64,000 nt of DNA, taken from the NCBI RefSeq assembly GCF_027924905.1, contig NZ_AP027055.1, positions 1,488,001 to 1,552,000 on the forward strand, in the 5' to 3' direction. Of the stretch, positions 17,402-26,384 are shown piece by piece. A program made the translations under genes and the position numbers. Each line of letters begins with the position of its first letter. The stretch's first letter is position 1. Under the pieces are notes generated by a model. The model did not search any database, was not told the DNA's origin, and was given only the letters and a program-made list of their open reading frames with translations. This stretch comes from Limnohabitans sp. INBF002 (GTDB lineage: Bacteria; Pseudomonadota; Gammaproteobacteria; Burkholderiales; Burkholderiaceae_C).

Positions 17402-19072
17402 GTGACGCGTCGCAACGCATGGCACGGCTGTAACAGCTGGTGCCACACCCAAGCCAGCTTTGACGAGCTGGCTTTTCTTGCGTTATGGCACGACTGGGCC
17501 GCCGATGCGGCACGCCCCGCCCACTTGCATGTGGTGGCGCACACCACACAGCCGTTAAAAGCAGATGCATTGCTAACAACTGCCGCTGCACACCCAGAGC
17601 TTCTTTCATTCGCACAACAACTGGCCGATCAATGCTGGGGCTTGCTGCCTGGCATACATCGCTTGCGGTTTGCGCTGAATGGCGATGCACGCCGCCACAC
17701 GACTGCAACGTCACAGAATTCGCACAGCCATGCCCGCCTTTCGCTCACGCTGTGCGTGGGTCAACACGAAGACTGGCCCGAGTTTGCCGACGTGCTGCGC
17801 GCACATCCCACGGGCCTGTGCACCCCACCTGTCGATGCCCCCGCTTTGAGCGAGCGCACCGTCACCATCATCGGTGCAGGCATTGCAGGCGCAGGCACGG
17901 CACGCGCACTGGCCGAACGCGGCTGGCAAGTGACGGTGCTGGATGCAGGGGATGCGCCTGCTGCGGGTGCATCGGGCTTGCCCGTGGGCGTGGTCGCGCC
18001 ACACACCTCGCACGACGACAGTGGTGTGTCACGTCTCTCGCGTGCGGGCTTGCGACTCATGGAACAAACCATGCGCTTGTTGCTGACCGAAGGTGTGGAT
18101 TGGGGTTGCACCGGCGTGCGTGAACGCCGCCTGCCCGGCAAAACCCGACGCGGTGGTGTGCCCCTGAGCTGGCTCCACGAGCACACCCACACCGCGAACG
18201 ACTGGACACACAAAGCACCACCGCCCGCCCCCGATGACGCGTATTGGCACCCACACGGCGCGTGGCTCAGGCCTGCGCAATTGGTGCGTGCGTTGCTCAA
18301 CCATCCCAACATCCGTTGGCAAGGCCACGCGAAAGTGGATGCACTCAAGTGCATCACACACGAGAAGCACAAGGCTTCCAACGCACCAACACCGCAGACA
18401 ACAAACCCCGATCACCTTGCAAACACAAGCGCATCAAAGTGGCAAATTCTGCAAGGCGGCAAGGTCTTAGCCGAATCATCACGCGTGGTGCTGGCTGCAG
18501 GCCCTGGCTCTGCAGCACTCATCGCCACCGCAACAGAAGACGGCTGCGCGCCGCACATCAACCCGCTACGCGGACAAGTGTCTTGGGGCTTGATGGCCGA
18601 TGTACCTGCGGGTGCGTACATGCCCGCCACACCGGTGAACGGCAATGGCAGCTTTGTGCACAACATCACCTCGCCCGACGGACCCGCTTGGTACACCGGC
18701 GCCACGTATGACCGCATCAACGGCGACGCCCGTTTACTGGATGCCGACCATGCTGAGAACTTAGAACGCTTGCAGGCTTTAGAGCCAGACACCGCTGCAG
18801 CACTGGCCCCCTTGTTTGCGACGGTAGGCACAGATGCCCCACGCGTACACGGCTGGGCTGGTGTGCGCTGCGGCGTGCACGACCGCTTGCCCATGACGGG
18901 ACGCGTGCCCAACACACCCGAGGGCGTGTACATGAATGCCGCCATGGGCTCGCGCGGTTTGACACTGGGCTTGTTGTGCGGTGAATTGCTGGCCGCACAA
19001 TGGCATGGCGAGCCTTTGCCCATCGAAGCACGATTGGCTAAGTTTTTAGATGCCACGCGGTTCAAAAAATGA
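17402..19072 (+). CDS. mnmC: MnmC-like tRNA modification protein with decayed methyltransferase domain
   Basis: The C-terminal part (about residues 150-545) is a full FAD-dependent MnmC2-type oxidoreductase. It has the dinucleotide-binding motif TIIGAGIAGAGTARALAERG and the family segments ASGLPVGVVAPHTSHDD and GAMGSRGLTLGLLCGE. MnmC2 converts cmnm5U34 to nm5U34 in tRNA. The first 150 residues align only in outline with the MnmC1 methyltransferase. The SAM-binding GFGLG motif and the later catalytic segment (DGFAPxxNP) are missing. The gene starts with GTG 17402, 6 nt after yggX, so no upstream coding sequence has been overlooked. It overlaps chrA by 4 nt. Confidence 0.85.
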   Translation: MTRRNAWHGCNSWCHTQASFDELAFLALWHDWAADAARPAHLHVVAHTTQPLKADALLTTAAAHPELLSFAQQLADQCWGLLPGIHRLRFALNGDARRHTTATSQNSHSHARLSLTLCVGQHEDWPEFADVLRAHPTGLCTPPVDAPALSERTVTIIGAGIAGAGTARALAERGWQVTVLDAGDAPAAGASGLPVGVVAPHTSHDDSGVSRLSRAGLRLMEQTMRLLLTEGVDWGCTGVRERRLPGKTRRGGVPLSWLHEHTHTANDWTHKAPPPAPDDAYWHPHGAWLRPAQLVRALLNHPNIRWQGHAKVDALKCITHEKHKASNAPTPQTTNPDHLANTSASKWQILQGGKVLAESSRVVLAAGPGSAALIATATEDGCAPHINPLRGQVSWGLMADVPAGAYMPATPVNGNGSFVHNITSPDGPAWYTGATYDRINGDARLLDADHAENLERLQALEPDTAAALAPLFATVGTDAPRVHGWAGVRCGVHDRLPMTGRVPNTPEGVYMNAAMGSRGLTLGLLCGELLAAQWHGEPLPIEARLAKFLDATRFKK

Positions 19073-20442
19073 CACAAACCTCACACGACAAACCAAGCAC
19101 TGCCGCGTCAGACATGCAAGCCCCTGCCCCTGTCAGCCTGGCCAACGCCTTTTGGTTTTGGCTCAAGCTCGGGTTCATCAGTTTTGGAGGGCCTGCGGGG
19201 CAAATTGCCATCCTCCATCAAGAGCTGGTCGAGCGTCGCCGTTGGTTGTCTGAGCGACGTTTTTTGCACGCGCTCAACTACTGCATGGTGTTGCCAGGTC
19301 CTGAGGCGCAACAGCTGGTGACCTACATCGGCTGGCTCATGCACAAGCGTTGGGGTGGTGTGGTGGCGGGGGCTTTGTTTGTGTTGCCATCCTTGCTCAT
19401 CCTCATCGCGTTGTCGTGGGTGTACATCGCGTTTGGCGATGTGCCTTGGGTGGCCGGTTTGTTCTTTGGCATCAAGCCTGCGGTCACGGCCATCGTGGTG
19501 CAAGCGGCACATCGCATTGGTTCGCGTGCGCTGAAGAACAACGTGTTGTGGGCCATCGCCGCCGCATCGTTTGTGGCCATCTTTGCACTCGATGTGCCGT
19601 TTCCGCTCATCGTGGGTGTGGCGGCTGCCGTGGGCTATATGGGTGGCCGCGTGTCGCCTCACACCTTCCAAACCGGCGGTGGGCATGGTGCCTCCAAGGC
19701 TTCGTATGGCCCTGCCTTGATTGACGACCACACGCCCACACCTGCACACGCGCATTTCAGCTACGCAGGTTTGGCGCACGTATTGTTGGCCGGTGCCGTG
19801 TTGTGGGCTGTGCCCATGGGTGTGCTGTGTGCGGTATTTGGCTGGGACCAAAGCTTCACGCAAATGGGTTGGTTCTTCACCAAAGCGGCCATGCTCACCT
19901 TTGGTGGCGCATATGCCGTGCTGCCCTATGTGTACCAAGGCGCAGTCAGCCAGTTTGGCTGGGTCACGCCCACGCAAATGATGGACGGCTTGGCCTTGGG
20001 CGAAACCACCCCCGGTCCGCTCATCATGGTGGTGGCGTTTGTGGCGTTCATCGGTGGTTATGTCAAAGCGTTGCTGGGGCCTGAGAGTTTGTTCGCCGCA
20101 GGCACCTTGGCCGCGTGCCTCGTGACGTGGTTCACGTTCTTGCCCTCGTTCATCTTCATCTTGGCGGGCGGCCCGTTGGTGGAGAGCACGCACCGCAACC
20201 TCAAGTTCACAGCGCCCCTCACCGCCATCACTGCGGCGGTGGTCGGCGTGGTGCTCAACCTCGCTTTGTTCTTTGGCTACCACCTATTGTGGCCCGAAGG
20301 TTTCGCAGGCACGTTTGATGTGCGCTCGGCACTCATTGCCATCGCGGCGGCAGTGGCCTTGTTCAAATACAAACGCGGCGTGATGGAAGTCATCACCCTG
20401 TGCGCCTTGGTGGGTTTGGCCGTCAAGCTCATTCCGCTTTAA
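19069..20442 (+). CDS. chrA: Chromate efflux transporter ChrA
   Basis: Membrane protein of 457 residues with two homologous CHR domains, the long-chain ChrA form. Each half opens with the family motif: FWFWLKLGFISFGGPAGQIA near residue 25 and the related FFTKAAMLTFGGAYAVLPYV near 270. PGPEAQQL and ETTPGPLIMVVAFVAF are also conserved. The family exports chromate in exchange for other ions. It starts inside the last codons of mnmC (ATGA overlap). No chrB regulator is nearby, so chromate resistance is inferred from family only. Confidence 0.88.
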   Translation: MTQTSHDKPSTAASDMQAPAPVSLANAFWFWLKLGFISFGGPAGQIAILHQELVERRRWLSERRFLHALNYCMVLPGPEAQQLVTYIGWLMHKRWGGVVAGALFVLPSLLILIALSWVYIAFGDVPWVAGLFFGIKPAVTAIVVQAAHRIGSRALKNNVLWAIAAASFVAIFALDVPFPLIVGVAAAVGYMGGRVSPHTFQTGGGHGASKASYGPALIDDHTPTPAHAHFSYAGLAHVLLAGAVLWAVPMGVLCAVFGWDQSFTQMGWFFTKAAMLTFGGAYAVLPYVYQGAVSQFGWVTPTQMMDGLALGETTPGPLIMVVAFVAFIGGYVKALLGPESLFAAGTLAACLVTWFTFLPSFIFILAGGPLVESTHRNLKFTAPLTAITAAVVGVVLNLALFFGYHLLWPEGFAGTFDVRSALIAIAAAVALFKYKRGVMEVITLCALVGLAVKLIPL

Positions 20443-20458
20443 CTCCTTGCGCTGAAGC

Positions 20459-21823
20459 ATGCACACCCTTGAACAACTGCGTCGTGGCGAACTGACAGGC
20501 ATTCAGCGCTTGCAACTGCGCTGCGGCTTGACCGAATTTCCACGCGAAATTTTTGAACTGGCCGATTCGCTAGAAATCTTAGATTTATCGGGCAACCAAC
20601 TGAGCGCCCTGCCCGATGACCTGCCACGCTTACACAAGCTACGCGTGATTTTTTGCTCCGACAACCCGTTCACCGAATTACCCGAAGTGCTGGGCCAATG
20701 CCAGCAGCTCAGCATGGTGGGCTTCAAAGCCAACCGCATCGCGCAGGTGTCGCCCAAGGCTTTGCCGCCGCTGTTGCGTTGGCTCATCCTCACGGACAAC
20801 GCGTTGACCACATTGCCTGCTGAAATTGGGCAATGCACGCAGATGCAAAAGCTCGCATTGGCAGGTAATCAATTGCGCTGCTTGCCGCCAGAGTTGGCCA
20901 ATTGCAGTCGCTTAGAACTCCTCCGTATCTCCGCGAACCAGCTGACTGAATTTCCCAGCTGGCTGCTCAACATGCCACGCTTGACTTGGCTGGCCTACGC
21001 AGGCAACCCATTCTGCGAACACTTGGAATCAGCCGCTATCGCTAACGCGCCCATGCAGCACATCGCGTGGTCTCAGTTACAACTGCAACACCAACTGGGT
21101 GAAGGCGCGTCTGGTGTGATTCACCAAGCCACTCTGTGGACTCGCGAAGGTGAACAAGCCGTAGCGGTGAAGTTGTTCAAAGGCGCCGTCACCAGCGATG
21201 GTTTGCCCGACTGCGAAATGGCCGCGTGCATGCACGCAGGCGTGCATCCGCATGTGGTGTCGGCCATGGCACGGGTGACCGAGCATCCAGAGAACAAGCA
21301 AGCCTTGGTCATGCCGCTGATTTCGCCAGAGTTTGGCAACCTCGCAGGGCCACCCAGCTTAGAGAGCTGCACACGAGATGTGTACCCAAATGGCAAACGT
21401 TTTGGCTGGCACGCCACACTGCGCATGGCACTTGGCATGGCATCCGCCACGCAGCACTTGCACGCACGCGGCATCTTGCATGGCGACTTGTACGCGCACA
21501 ACATCTTGCACACGTCTGAAGGCAATGCCCTTTTGAGCGACTTTGGCGCTGCGGCATTTTTTGATGTGAACGATGCAGCACTCGCACAAGGTTTGGAAAA
21601 ACTCGAAGTGCGTGCTTTGGGTTGTTTGCTAGAAGAACTGGCGATGCAGTGCGATGCCACGTCCGTTGATTCACAGACAGAAGCAAGCGCAGTGACGCCT
21701 TCATCACATACCCACCAACGCCAAGCCTTGGCCCAACTCGCGCAACGATGTTTGCACGACACACCATCCCAGCGCCCTAGCTTGGCGCAGGTGCGCGCCG
21801 AGCTAGAGGCCTTGAGCCACTGA
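20459..21823 (+). CDS. Leucine-rich repeat protein kinase
   Basis: A 454-residue fusion of about eight leucine-rich repeats (residues 15-190, for example LEILDLSGNQLSALPDDL) to a Ser/Thr-type kinase domain (about 200-450). Kinase marks are the glycine loop LGEGASGVIHQA, the lysine strand AVAVKLFKG, a catalytic loop reading HGDLYAHN instead of HRDLxxxN, and the metal motif SDFGAA. No membrane segment is visible, so it is probably cytosolic. LRRs suggest protein recognition; the target is unknown. It follows chrA by 16 nt. Confidence 0.85.
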   Translation: MHTLEQLRRGELTGIQRLQLRCGLTEFPREIFELADSLEILDLSGNQLSALPDDLPRLHKLRVIFCSDNPFTELPEVLGQCQQLSMVGFKANRIAQVSPKALPPLLRWLILTDNALTTLPAEIGQCTQMQKLALAGNQLRCLPPELANCSRLELLRISANQLTEFPSWLLNMPRLTWLAYAGNPFCEHLESAAIANAPMQHIAWSQLQLQHQLGEGASGVIHQATLWTREGEQAVAVKLFKGAVTSDGLPDCEMAACMHAGVHPHVVSAMARVTEHPENKQALVMPLISPEFGNLAGPPSLESCTRDVYPNGKRFGWHATLRMALGMASATQHLHARGILHGDLYAHNILHTSEGNALLSDFGAAAFFDVNDAALAQGLEKLEVRALGCLLEELAMQCDATSVDSQTEASAVTPSSHTHQRQALAQLAQRCLHDTPSQRPSLAQVRAELEALSH

Positions 21824-21836
21824 AACGCTTGAATCG

Positions 21837-23747
21837 TTAAGCGCCCACCACGCCACCATCGCGACGTGAGATGGCGATGATGGACGAGCGCGGCACTGCA
21901 TCGCCTCCTTGCGGAAAGTGCGAAGGCGCCAACTTTTCACCTGGGTGTTGAATACCCACAAACATCGTCTTCTGGTCAGGTGTGAACGCAAGACCTGTGA
22001 TTTCACATGCCACCGGCCCCACCAAGAAACGTTGGATGTCGCCCGTCACAGGATTGGCGCACAGCATTTGGTTGTTGCCCATACCTGCAAAGTCTTTGGC
22101 ATTGCTGTAGTCGCCATCGGTTTGAATCCACAAGCGACCATCGCGGTCAAATGCCAAACCGTCAGGGCTGTTGAACATGTTGTCGGGCGTGATGTTGGCC
22201 GAGCCTGCATAGGCGTCTTTGTGCAGCGTGGGGTTACCCGCCAACGCAAAGATGTCCCACGTGAATGAGTTGGCCGTGTGGTCGTTGCCCTTGGGCGTCC
22301 AACGCACGATTTGGCCGTACACGTTTTTGGCGCGTGGGTTGGGACCGTTCACCGCTTGGTTGGGCTTAGCACCACGGTCGCTGTTGTTGGTGAGGGTCAC
22401 GTACACCTGCGCTTGCGTGGGATGCACGGCAATCCACTCAGGGCGGTCCATGGTGGTGGCGCCCACCACGGTGGCAGCCAAACGCGTGTGGACCAACACC
22501 TCGGCTTGGTCTTTGAAACCCGCCTCTGCCGTCAAGCCATTTTTGCCGTGGGTCAACTCTAGCCATTCGCCCTCGCCTTGCGCTTTGCCGTCCACCGTGG
22601 TGAAGCGCGCCACGTACAAGGTACCTTCGTCCAACAAGTCGCGATTGGCTTTTGGATTCTTGGCATCGAACTTTTTAGCAGACACAAATTTGTAAATGTG
22701 CTCGCCCTTTTCGTCGTCGCCCATGTAGACCACCACATGGCCGTCGGCGTTCACCACCACCTCGGCGTTCTCATGTTTGACGCGGCCCAAGGCCGTGCGC
22801 TTGATGGGCGTGCTGGTGGGGTCCATCGGGTCAATCTCGACCACCCAGCCAAAACGGTTGGGTTCGTTGGGATTCTTGGCTAAATCGAATCGGCCATCGA
22901 AGGGGTGCCAGTTCAGGCCCGCGCCTTTGGCACTGATGCCGTAGCGTTTGAAAGCGGCGCTCTCAGCCACATTCTGAGGCAAGCTTTCGGCACTGCCAAA
23001 GTAACCGTTGAAGTTTTCTTCGCAAGTCAAGTACGTGCCCCACGGCGTGCGGCCATTGGCGCAGTTGTTGAACGTGCCCAAGGCCACGGTGCCTGTGGGG
23101 TCGGCTTGGGTTTTCAACAAAGCGCTGCCTGCGGCAGGGCCGCTCAAACGCATGTCGGTGTTGGCCGTGATGCGACGGTTCAGGCGAGCCTGGGGTTGCA
23201 GCTTCCACACGCCACCCATGCGACGCACTTCAAACACGCTCACACCATGGGCCGCTTGTGCTTTGCGGGTATCTTCGATGCTGTTGCAACGGCCGTTAAC
23301 AAACAAGTATTCGTAATTGGCGTATTCGTTGTTGACGGCAATCACACCGTGGTCAGCGCCCAAGCTGAAAAAGCTCATGCCATCGTTGTTATCGCCAATG
23401 GATAGGCTTTGGCTGATGGCTGTCCCACGCGTGGCGGGGTCAAACGCAGTGCCACCAGGCAGGATGGCATCGCCCCACGAAGCCAACACGCGCCACTGGT
23501 AGCCTGCTGGCACGGTGATGGTGTCCAAAGAATTAGCGGCAATGGGTGTGAAACCAATGCGTGGGCCAGCGCTCGCGCTTGCGGGGGCCGCGTGCGCCAA
23601 GCCTTGACCGCCCAAGAACAAGCCCACACCCGCCCCTGCCGCGCCCAGCAATTGGCGACGGCTCAACAGGGTGTTCACCATGCGGCTGAAATCAGTGTCC
23701 TCCGGACGTGGATGGTTGCGTTGGTCGTTTTCGTCAAAGGTATTCAT
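21837..23747 (-). CDS. phoX: PhoX-type alkaline phosphatase (Tat-exported)
   Basis: Periplasmic calcium/iron-dependent phosphomonoesterase of the PhoX (DUF839) family, 636 residues. A Tat signal is clear: SRRQLLGAAGAGVGLFLGG followed by an AHA-type cleavage site near residue 53. Family signatures include TYLTCEENFNGYFG, GWVVEIDPMDP, DRPEWIAVHP and SPDGLAFDRDGRLWIQTDGD. PhoX releases phosphate from organic esters during starvation. A good Pho box lies 45 nt upstream on the same strand. The gene ends 13 nt from the LRR-kinase end (convergent). Confidence 0.93.
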   Translation of the reverse strand: MNTFDENDQRNHPRPEDTDFSRMVNTLLSRRQLLGAAGAGVGLFLGGQGLAHAAPASASAGPRIGFTPIAANSLDTITVPAGYQWRVLASWGDAILPGGTAFDPATRGTAISQSLSIGDNNDGMSFFSLGADHGVIAVNNEYANYEYLFVNGRCNSIEDTRKAQAAHGVSVFEVRRMGGVWKLQPQARLNRRITANTDMRLSGPAAGSALLKTQADPTGTVALGTFNNCANGRTPWGTYLTCEENFNGYFGSAESLPQNVAESAAFKRYGISAKGAGLNWHPFDGRFDLAKNPNEPNRFGWVVEIDPMDPTSTPIKRTALGRVKHENAEVVVNADGHVVVYMGDDEKGEHIYKFVSAKKFDAKNPKANRDLLDEGTLYVARFTTVDGKAQGEGEWLELTHGKNGLTAEAGFKDQAEVLVHTRLAATVVGATTMDRPEWIAVHPTQAQVYVTLTNNSDRGAKPNQAVNGPNPRAKNVYGQIVRWTPKGNDHTANSFTWDIFALAGNPTLHKDAYAGSANITPDNMFNSPDGLAFDRDGRLWIQTDGDYSNAKDFAGMGNNQMLCANPVTGDIQRFLVGPVACEITGLAFTPDQKTMFVGIQHPGEKLAPSHFPQGGDAVPRSSIIAISRRDGGVVGA

Positions 23748-23791
23748 AGCAGCCTCAATGAAATAAGTGACGCAAACTTTAAGCGCAATTC

Positions 23792-23809
23792 ATGACAAAG
23801 CAATGACAT
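23792..23809 (-). promoter_or_regulatory. Candidate Pho box for phoX
   Basis: On the minus strand it reads ATGTCAT-TGCT-TTGTCAT: two 7-mers 11 nt apart, matching the CTGTCAT repeat bound by PhoB. It lies 45 nt before the phoX start. A further TTGTCAT at 23814-23820 on the other strand is a lone half-site facing ppx. Confidence 0.8.
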
Positions 23810-23843
23810 AAGATTGTCATGAATAAACGGTAATATTGTTTTC

Positions 23844-25352
23844 ATGAAACACGGCACACTCCTCGCAGCGATTGATTTAGGCTCCAACAGCTTCCGTCTC
23901 GAAATTGGTCGCTATGACCACGGTCAAATTCAGCGTGTGGCCTACCTCAAAGAAACGGTGCGTCAAGGCAATGGCTTAGACGACGACCGTAACCTCACCG
24001 AAGAAGCCATGCAGCGCGGTTGGGACTGTTTGGCACGATTTGCCGAGCGACTGGCTGGGTTCAAAAAATCACAGGTCCGCGCTGTGGCGACACAGACGTT
24101 GCGCGAAGCCAAAAACCGTGAAGCGTTTTTGGTGAAGGGCTGTGAAATTTTGGGCTTCCCCATCGAAGTCATCGCAGGCCCCGAAGAAGCACGCCTGATT
24201 TACCAAGGCGTCGCCCACATGCTGCCAAGCGACAACGAACGTCGATTGGTGATTGACATTGGCGGACGCTCCACCGAGCTGGTGCTAGGCCAAGGCTTAG
24301 ACGCTAGAGAAACTGCCTCGTTCCGAGTGGGCAGCGTGGCGTGGTCGATGACGTATTTCCCTACGGGCGAGTTCACAGAACAAGCGTTTTACCGCGCCGA
24401 AATTGCCGCACAAGCGGTGCTTGAAGAAGCCATCTCCGCTTACCCACGTGACCAATGGCAAAAAGCCTACGGCGCGTCAGGCACGGTAGGTGCGGTGGCC
24501 GACATCTTGGCTTTGTCTGGTTTCCCAGAAGGCGAAATCAGCTTAGAAGGTTTGGATTGGTTGGTGAAGTGCTTGGTTCGCGCAGGCCAAGCCAGCAAAG
24601 TTCAGCTCGAAGGTCTGAAAGATGACCGCCGCGCCGTGATTGGTGGTGGCGTGAGTGTCTTGCGCGCTTTGATGACGCTGCTGCAAATCACAAAGTTGCA
24701 TGTGGCACAAGGTGCTTTGCGCCATGGCGTGTTGTTTGAAATGGTGGAACGCGAAGATCACAACACAGACACGCGCGATTTGTCGATTCAACGGTTGGCT
24801 GTGAAATTCTCAGTCGATACCACCCAAGGCCAGCGCGTGGGTCGTGTGGCCGTGCATTTGCTGCAATTCATGCACCCCAAGCTGAGCAGCGATGAAGCCA
24901 CGCACATGGAACGACGTTGCCGCAAACTGAGCTGGGCCGCTCAGCTGCACGAGGTAGGTGTTGCGATTTCTCATAGCGACTACCACAAACACGGCGCTTA
25001 CATCCTAGACAACGCTGACCTTTTGGGCTTTAGCATGCCCGAGCTTCACCGATTGGGCTTGTTGGTTTTGGGCCAACGCGGCAAGCTCAAAAAATTAGAA
25101 ACCGAATTAGAAGAAACCGAATTTGCCAAACTGCTGATGGCCTTGCGCCTGAGCCTGATTCTTTGCCACGCGCGCAAAGACCCCGAACACCAAATGTTGA
25201 AGTTGCACTGCGATGACCACAAGCAACGCATCACCCTGACCGCTTCTGATGCGTGGGTCAATGACTACCCACAATCGACGCACTTATTGAAACAAGAAAG
25301 CGCCTCATGGCAAAAAACACCTTGGGCATTTGAGTTTGTGACAAACAAGTGA
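23844..25352 (+). CDS. ppx: Exopolyphosphatase (Ppx/GppA family)
   Basis: Cytosolic enzyme that removes terminal phosphates from polyphosphate, 502 residues. The ASKHA phosphate-binding motifs are LAAIDLGSNSFRLEI at the N terminus and RLVIDIGGRSTELVLG near residue 140. GASGTVGAVADIL and the C-terminal HD-like region (residues about 320-500) complete the long Ppx form. GppA-type pppGpp hydrolysis is possible within the family. It is divergent from phoX across a 96-nt gap. Only one Pho half-site faces it, so Pho control is less certain than for phoX. Confidence 0.9.
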   Translation: MKHGTLLAAIDLGSNSFRLEIGRYDHGQIQRVAYLKETVRQGNGLDDDRNLTEEAMQRGWDCLARFAERLAGFKKSQVRAVATQTLREAKNREAFLVKGCEILGFPIEVIAGPEEARLIYQGVAHMLPSDNERRLVIDIGGRSTELVLGQGLDARETASFRVGSVAWSMTYFPTGEFTEQAFYRAEIAAQAVLEEAISAYPRDQWQKAYGASGTVGAVADILALSGFPEGEISLEGLDWLVKCLVRAGQASKVQLEGLKDDRRAVIGGGVSVLRALMTLLQITKLHVAQGALRHGVLFEMVEREDHNTDTRDLSIQRLAVKFSVDTTQGQRVGRVAVHLLQFMHPKLSSDEATHMERRCRKLSWAAQLHEVGVAISHSDYHKHGAYILDNADLLGFSMPELHRLGLLVLGQRGKLKKLETELEETEFAKLLMALRLSLILCHARKDPEHQMLKLHCDDHKQRITLTASDAWVNDYPQSTHLLKQESASWQKTPWAFEFVTNK

Positions 25353-25425
25353 CATATGTGACACTTGGTGTATTTATTTAAACCGTATAAACTGTTTACT
25401 TCATTAATTTTGAAGGAATCAACAA

Positions 25426-25893
25426 GTGAACACCACTGCTCAAAAGGCCCTCGTTCAAGCTGCCGTTAAAGCACCAACAGTCAAAACTCCAGCAGCCAAA
25501 AAACCTGTTGTGAAAAAAGCCGCCACGAAAAAATCTGTCGTTAAAAAACCAGTTGTGAAAAAAGTAACAACGAAAACCACGACAAAAACTGCAGTTAAAA
25601 AGGCGCCCATCAAGACAGCCGCACCAAAGCCAGTGAAAGCCGTCAAAGTGGTGAAACCAGCCAAAGTCAAAAAGCCAAAGTTGGTACGCGACAGCTTTAC
25701 CATTCCTAAAGACGAATACGTGGTCATCGACAGCCTGAAAGTTCGCGCTGGCAAACTCGGTCAAGCTGTGAAGAAAAGCGAATTGCTGCGCGCTGGCGTC
25801 AAAGCCCTCGCCGCCATGAGCGACATTCAGTTCAAAGCAGCATTGAGCAACGTACCGACCATCAAGACCGGTCGTCCCAAGAACTCGAAGTAA
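25426..25893 (+). CDS. Lys/Ala-rich histone H1-like protein
   Basis: Small basic protein (155 aa) starting at GTG 25426, with a good GAAGGA ribosome site. Residues about 15-85 form a Lys/Ala/Val/Pro tail built from KKPVVKKAATKK-like units, as in bacterial histone H1 and AlgP-like proteins. Residues 88-150 are a folded-looking domain (RDSFTIPKDEYVVIDSLKVR, LGQAVKKSELLRAGVKAL), possibly a DNA-binding ribbon-helix fold. A nucleoid role is inferred; polyphosphate binding by the Lys tail is another possibility given its neighbours. Its 3' end overlaps sixA by 32 nt. Confidence 0.75.
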   Translation: MNTTAQKALVQAAVKAPTVKTPAAKKPVVKKAATKKSVVKKPVVKKVTTKTTTKTAVKKAPIKTAAPKPVKAVKVVKPAKVKKPKLVRDSFTIPKDEYVVIDSLKVRAGKLGQAVKKSELLRAGVKALAAMSDIQFKAALSNVPTIKTGRPKNSK

Positions 25894-26362
25894 GTTCTGG
25901 ACACGCGACGGTCAGCAACACCGTTTGGGGTTGCCCGTCGCGTAGGCGGGTACGCAGCCACCACACACCGCCCTTGCGCACAGGGCATGTGTGCTCTTGC
26001 ATACCCAGCAACTTGGCCACCAGCTCGCCCAAATAAGGCTGATGCCCCACCAACAAGACAGGTCCCTTGAGTTGCGGTCCTGTTTCAGGGTGCCACTTCA
26101 GCAGCGTCAGCACATCCTCCACATAGGTTTCGGGCACTAATTCATCGCGCAATTTGAATTTACGCCCCAAAGGCGCCACCGTTTGTTGCGTGCGCCGTGA
26201 AGGACTGACCAACACCCGCGTGCCTTCTGGCAAATGACGGTCTAGCCAAGCTGCCATGCGCATGGCTTGACGCTCGCCTTTCTTGGTGAGTGAGCGCGAC
26301 AAGTCGTCACCGCCCGCGGGGGCAACTTCTGCTTCTGCATGACGCCACAAAATTAAATCCAT
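25862..26362 (-). CDS. sixA: Phosphohistidine phosphatase SixA
   Basis: Histidine phosphatase superfamily member, 166 residues from the ATG at 26362 (MDLILWRHAEAEV). The catalytic RHA motif is at residues 7-9, the second conserved His is in LLVGHQPYLGEL, and SPSRRTQQT is the family arginine motif. SixA removes phosphate from phosphohistidine in phosphorelay proteins. It lies 22 nt downstream of ppk and is probably cotranscribed. Its last 32 nt overlap the convergent histone-like gene. Confidence 0.88.
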   Translation of the reverse strand: MDLILWRHAEAEVAPAGGDDLSRSLTKKGERQAMRMAAWLDRHLPEGTRVLVSPSRRTQQTVAPLGRKFKLRDELVPETYVEDVLTLLKWHPETGPQLKGPVLLVGHQPYLGELVAKLLGMQEHTCPVRKGGVWWLRTRLRDGQPQTVLLTVACPELTSSSWDDRS

Positions 26363-26384
26363 GGTTTGCCCTTCGTTGACGGTC

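Noticed and set aside
25346..25365. GTGACATATGTGACAC after ppx as a Pho box for the histone-like gene
   Set aside because: The two GTGAC units are 9 nt apart, not 11, and overlap the ppx stop.
25426..25680. Short repeats in the Lys-rich gene as a possible tandem or CRISPR-like array
   Set aside because: They are codon-level repeats of Lys/Ala/Val units within a coding frame; no regular repeat-spacer pattern exists.
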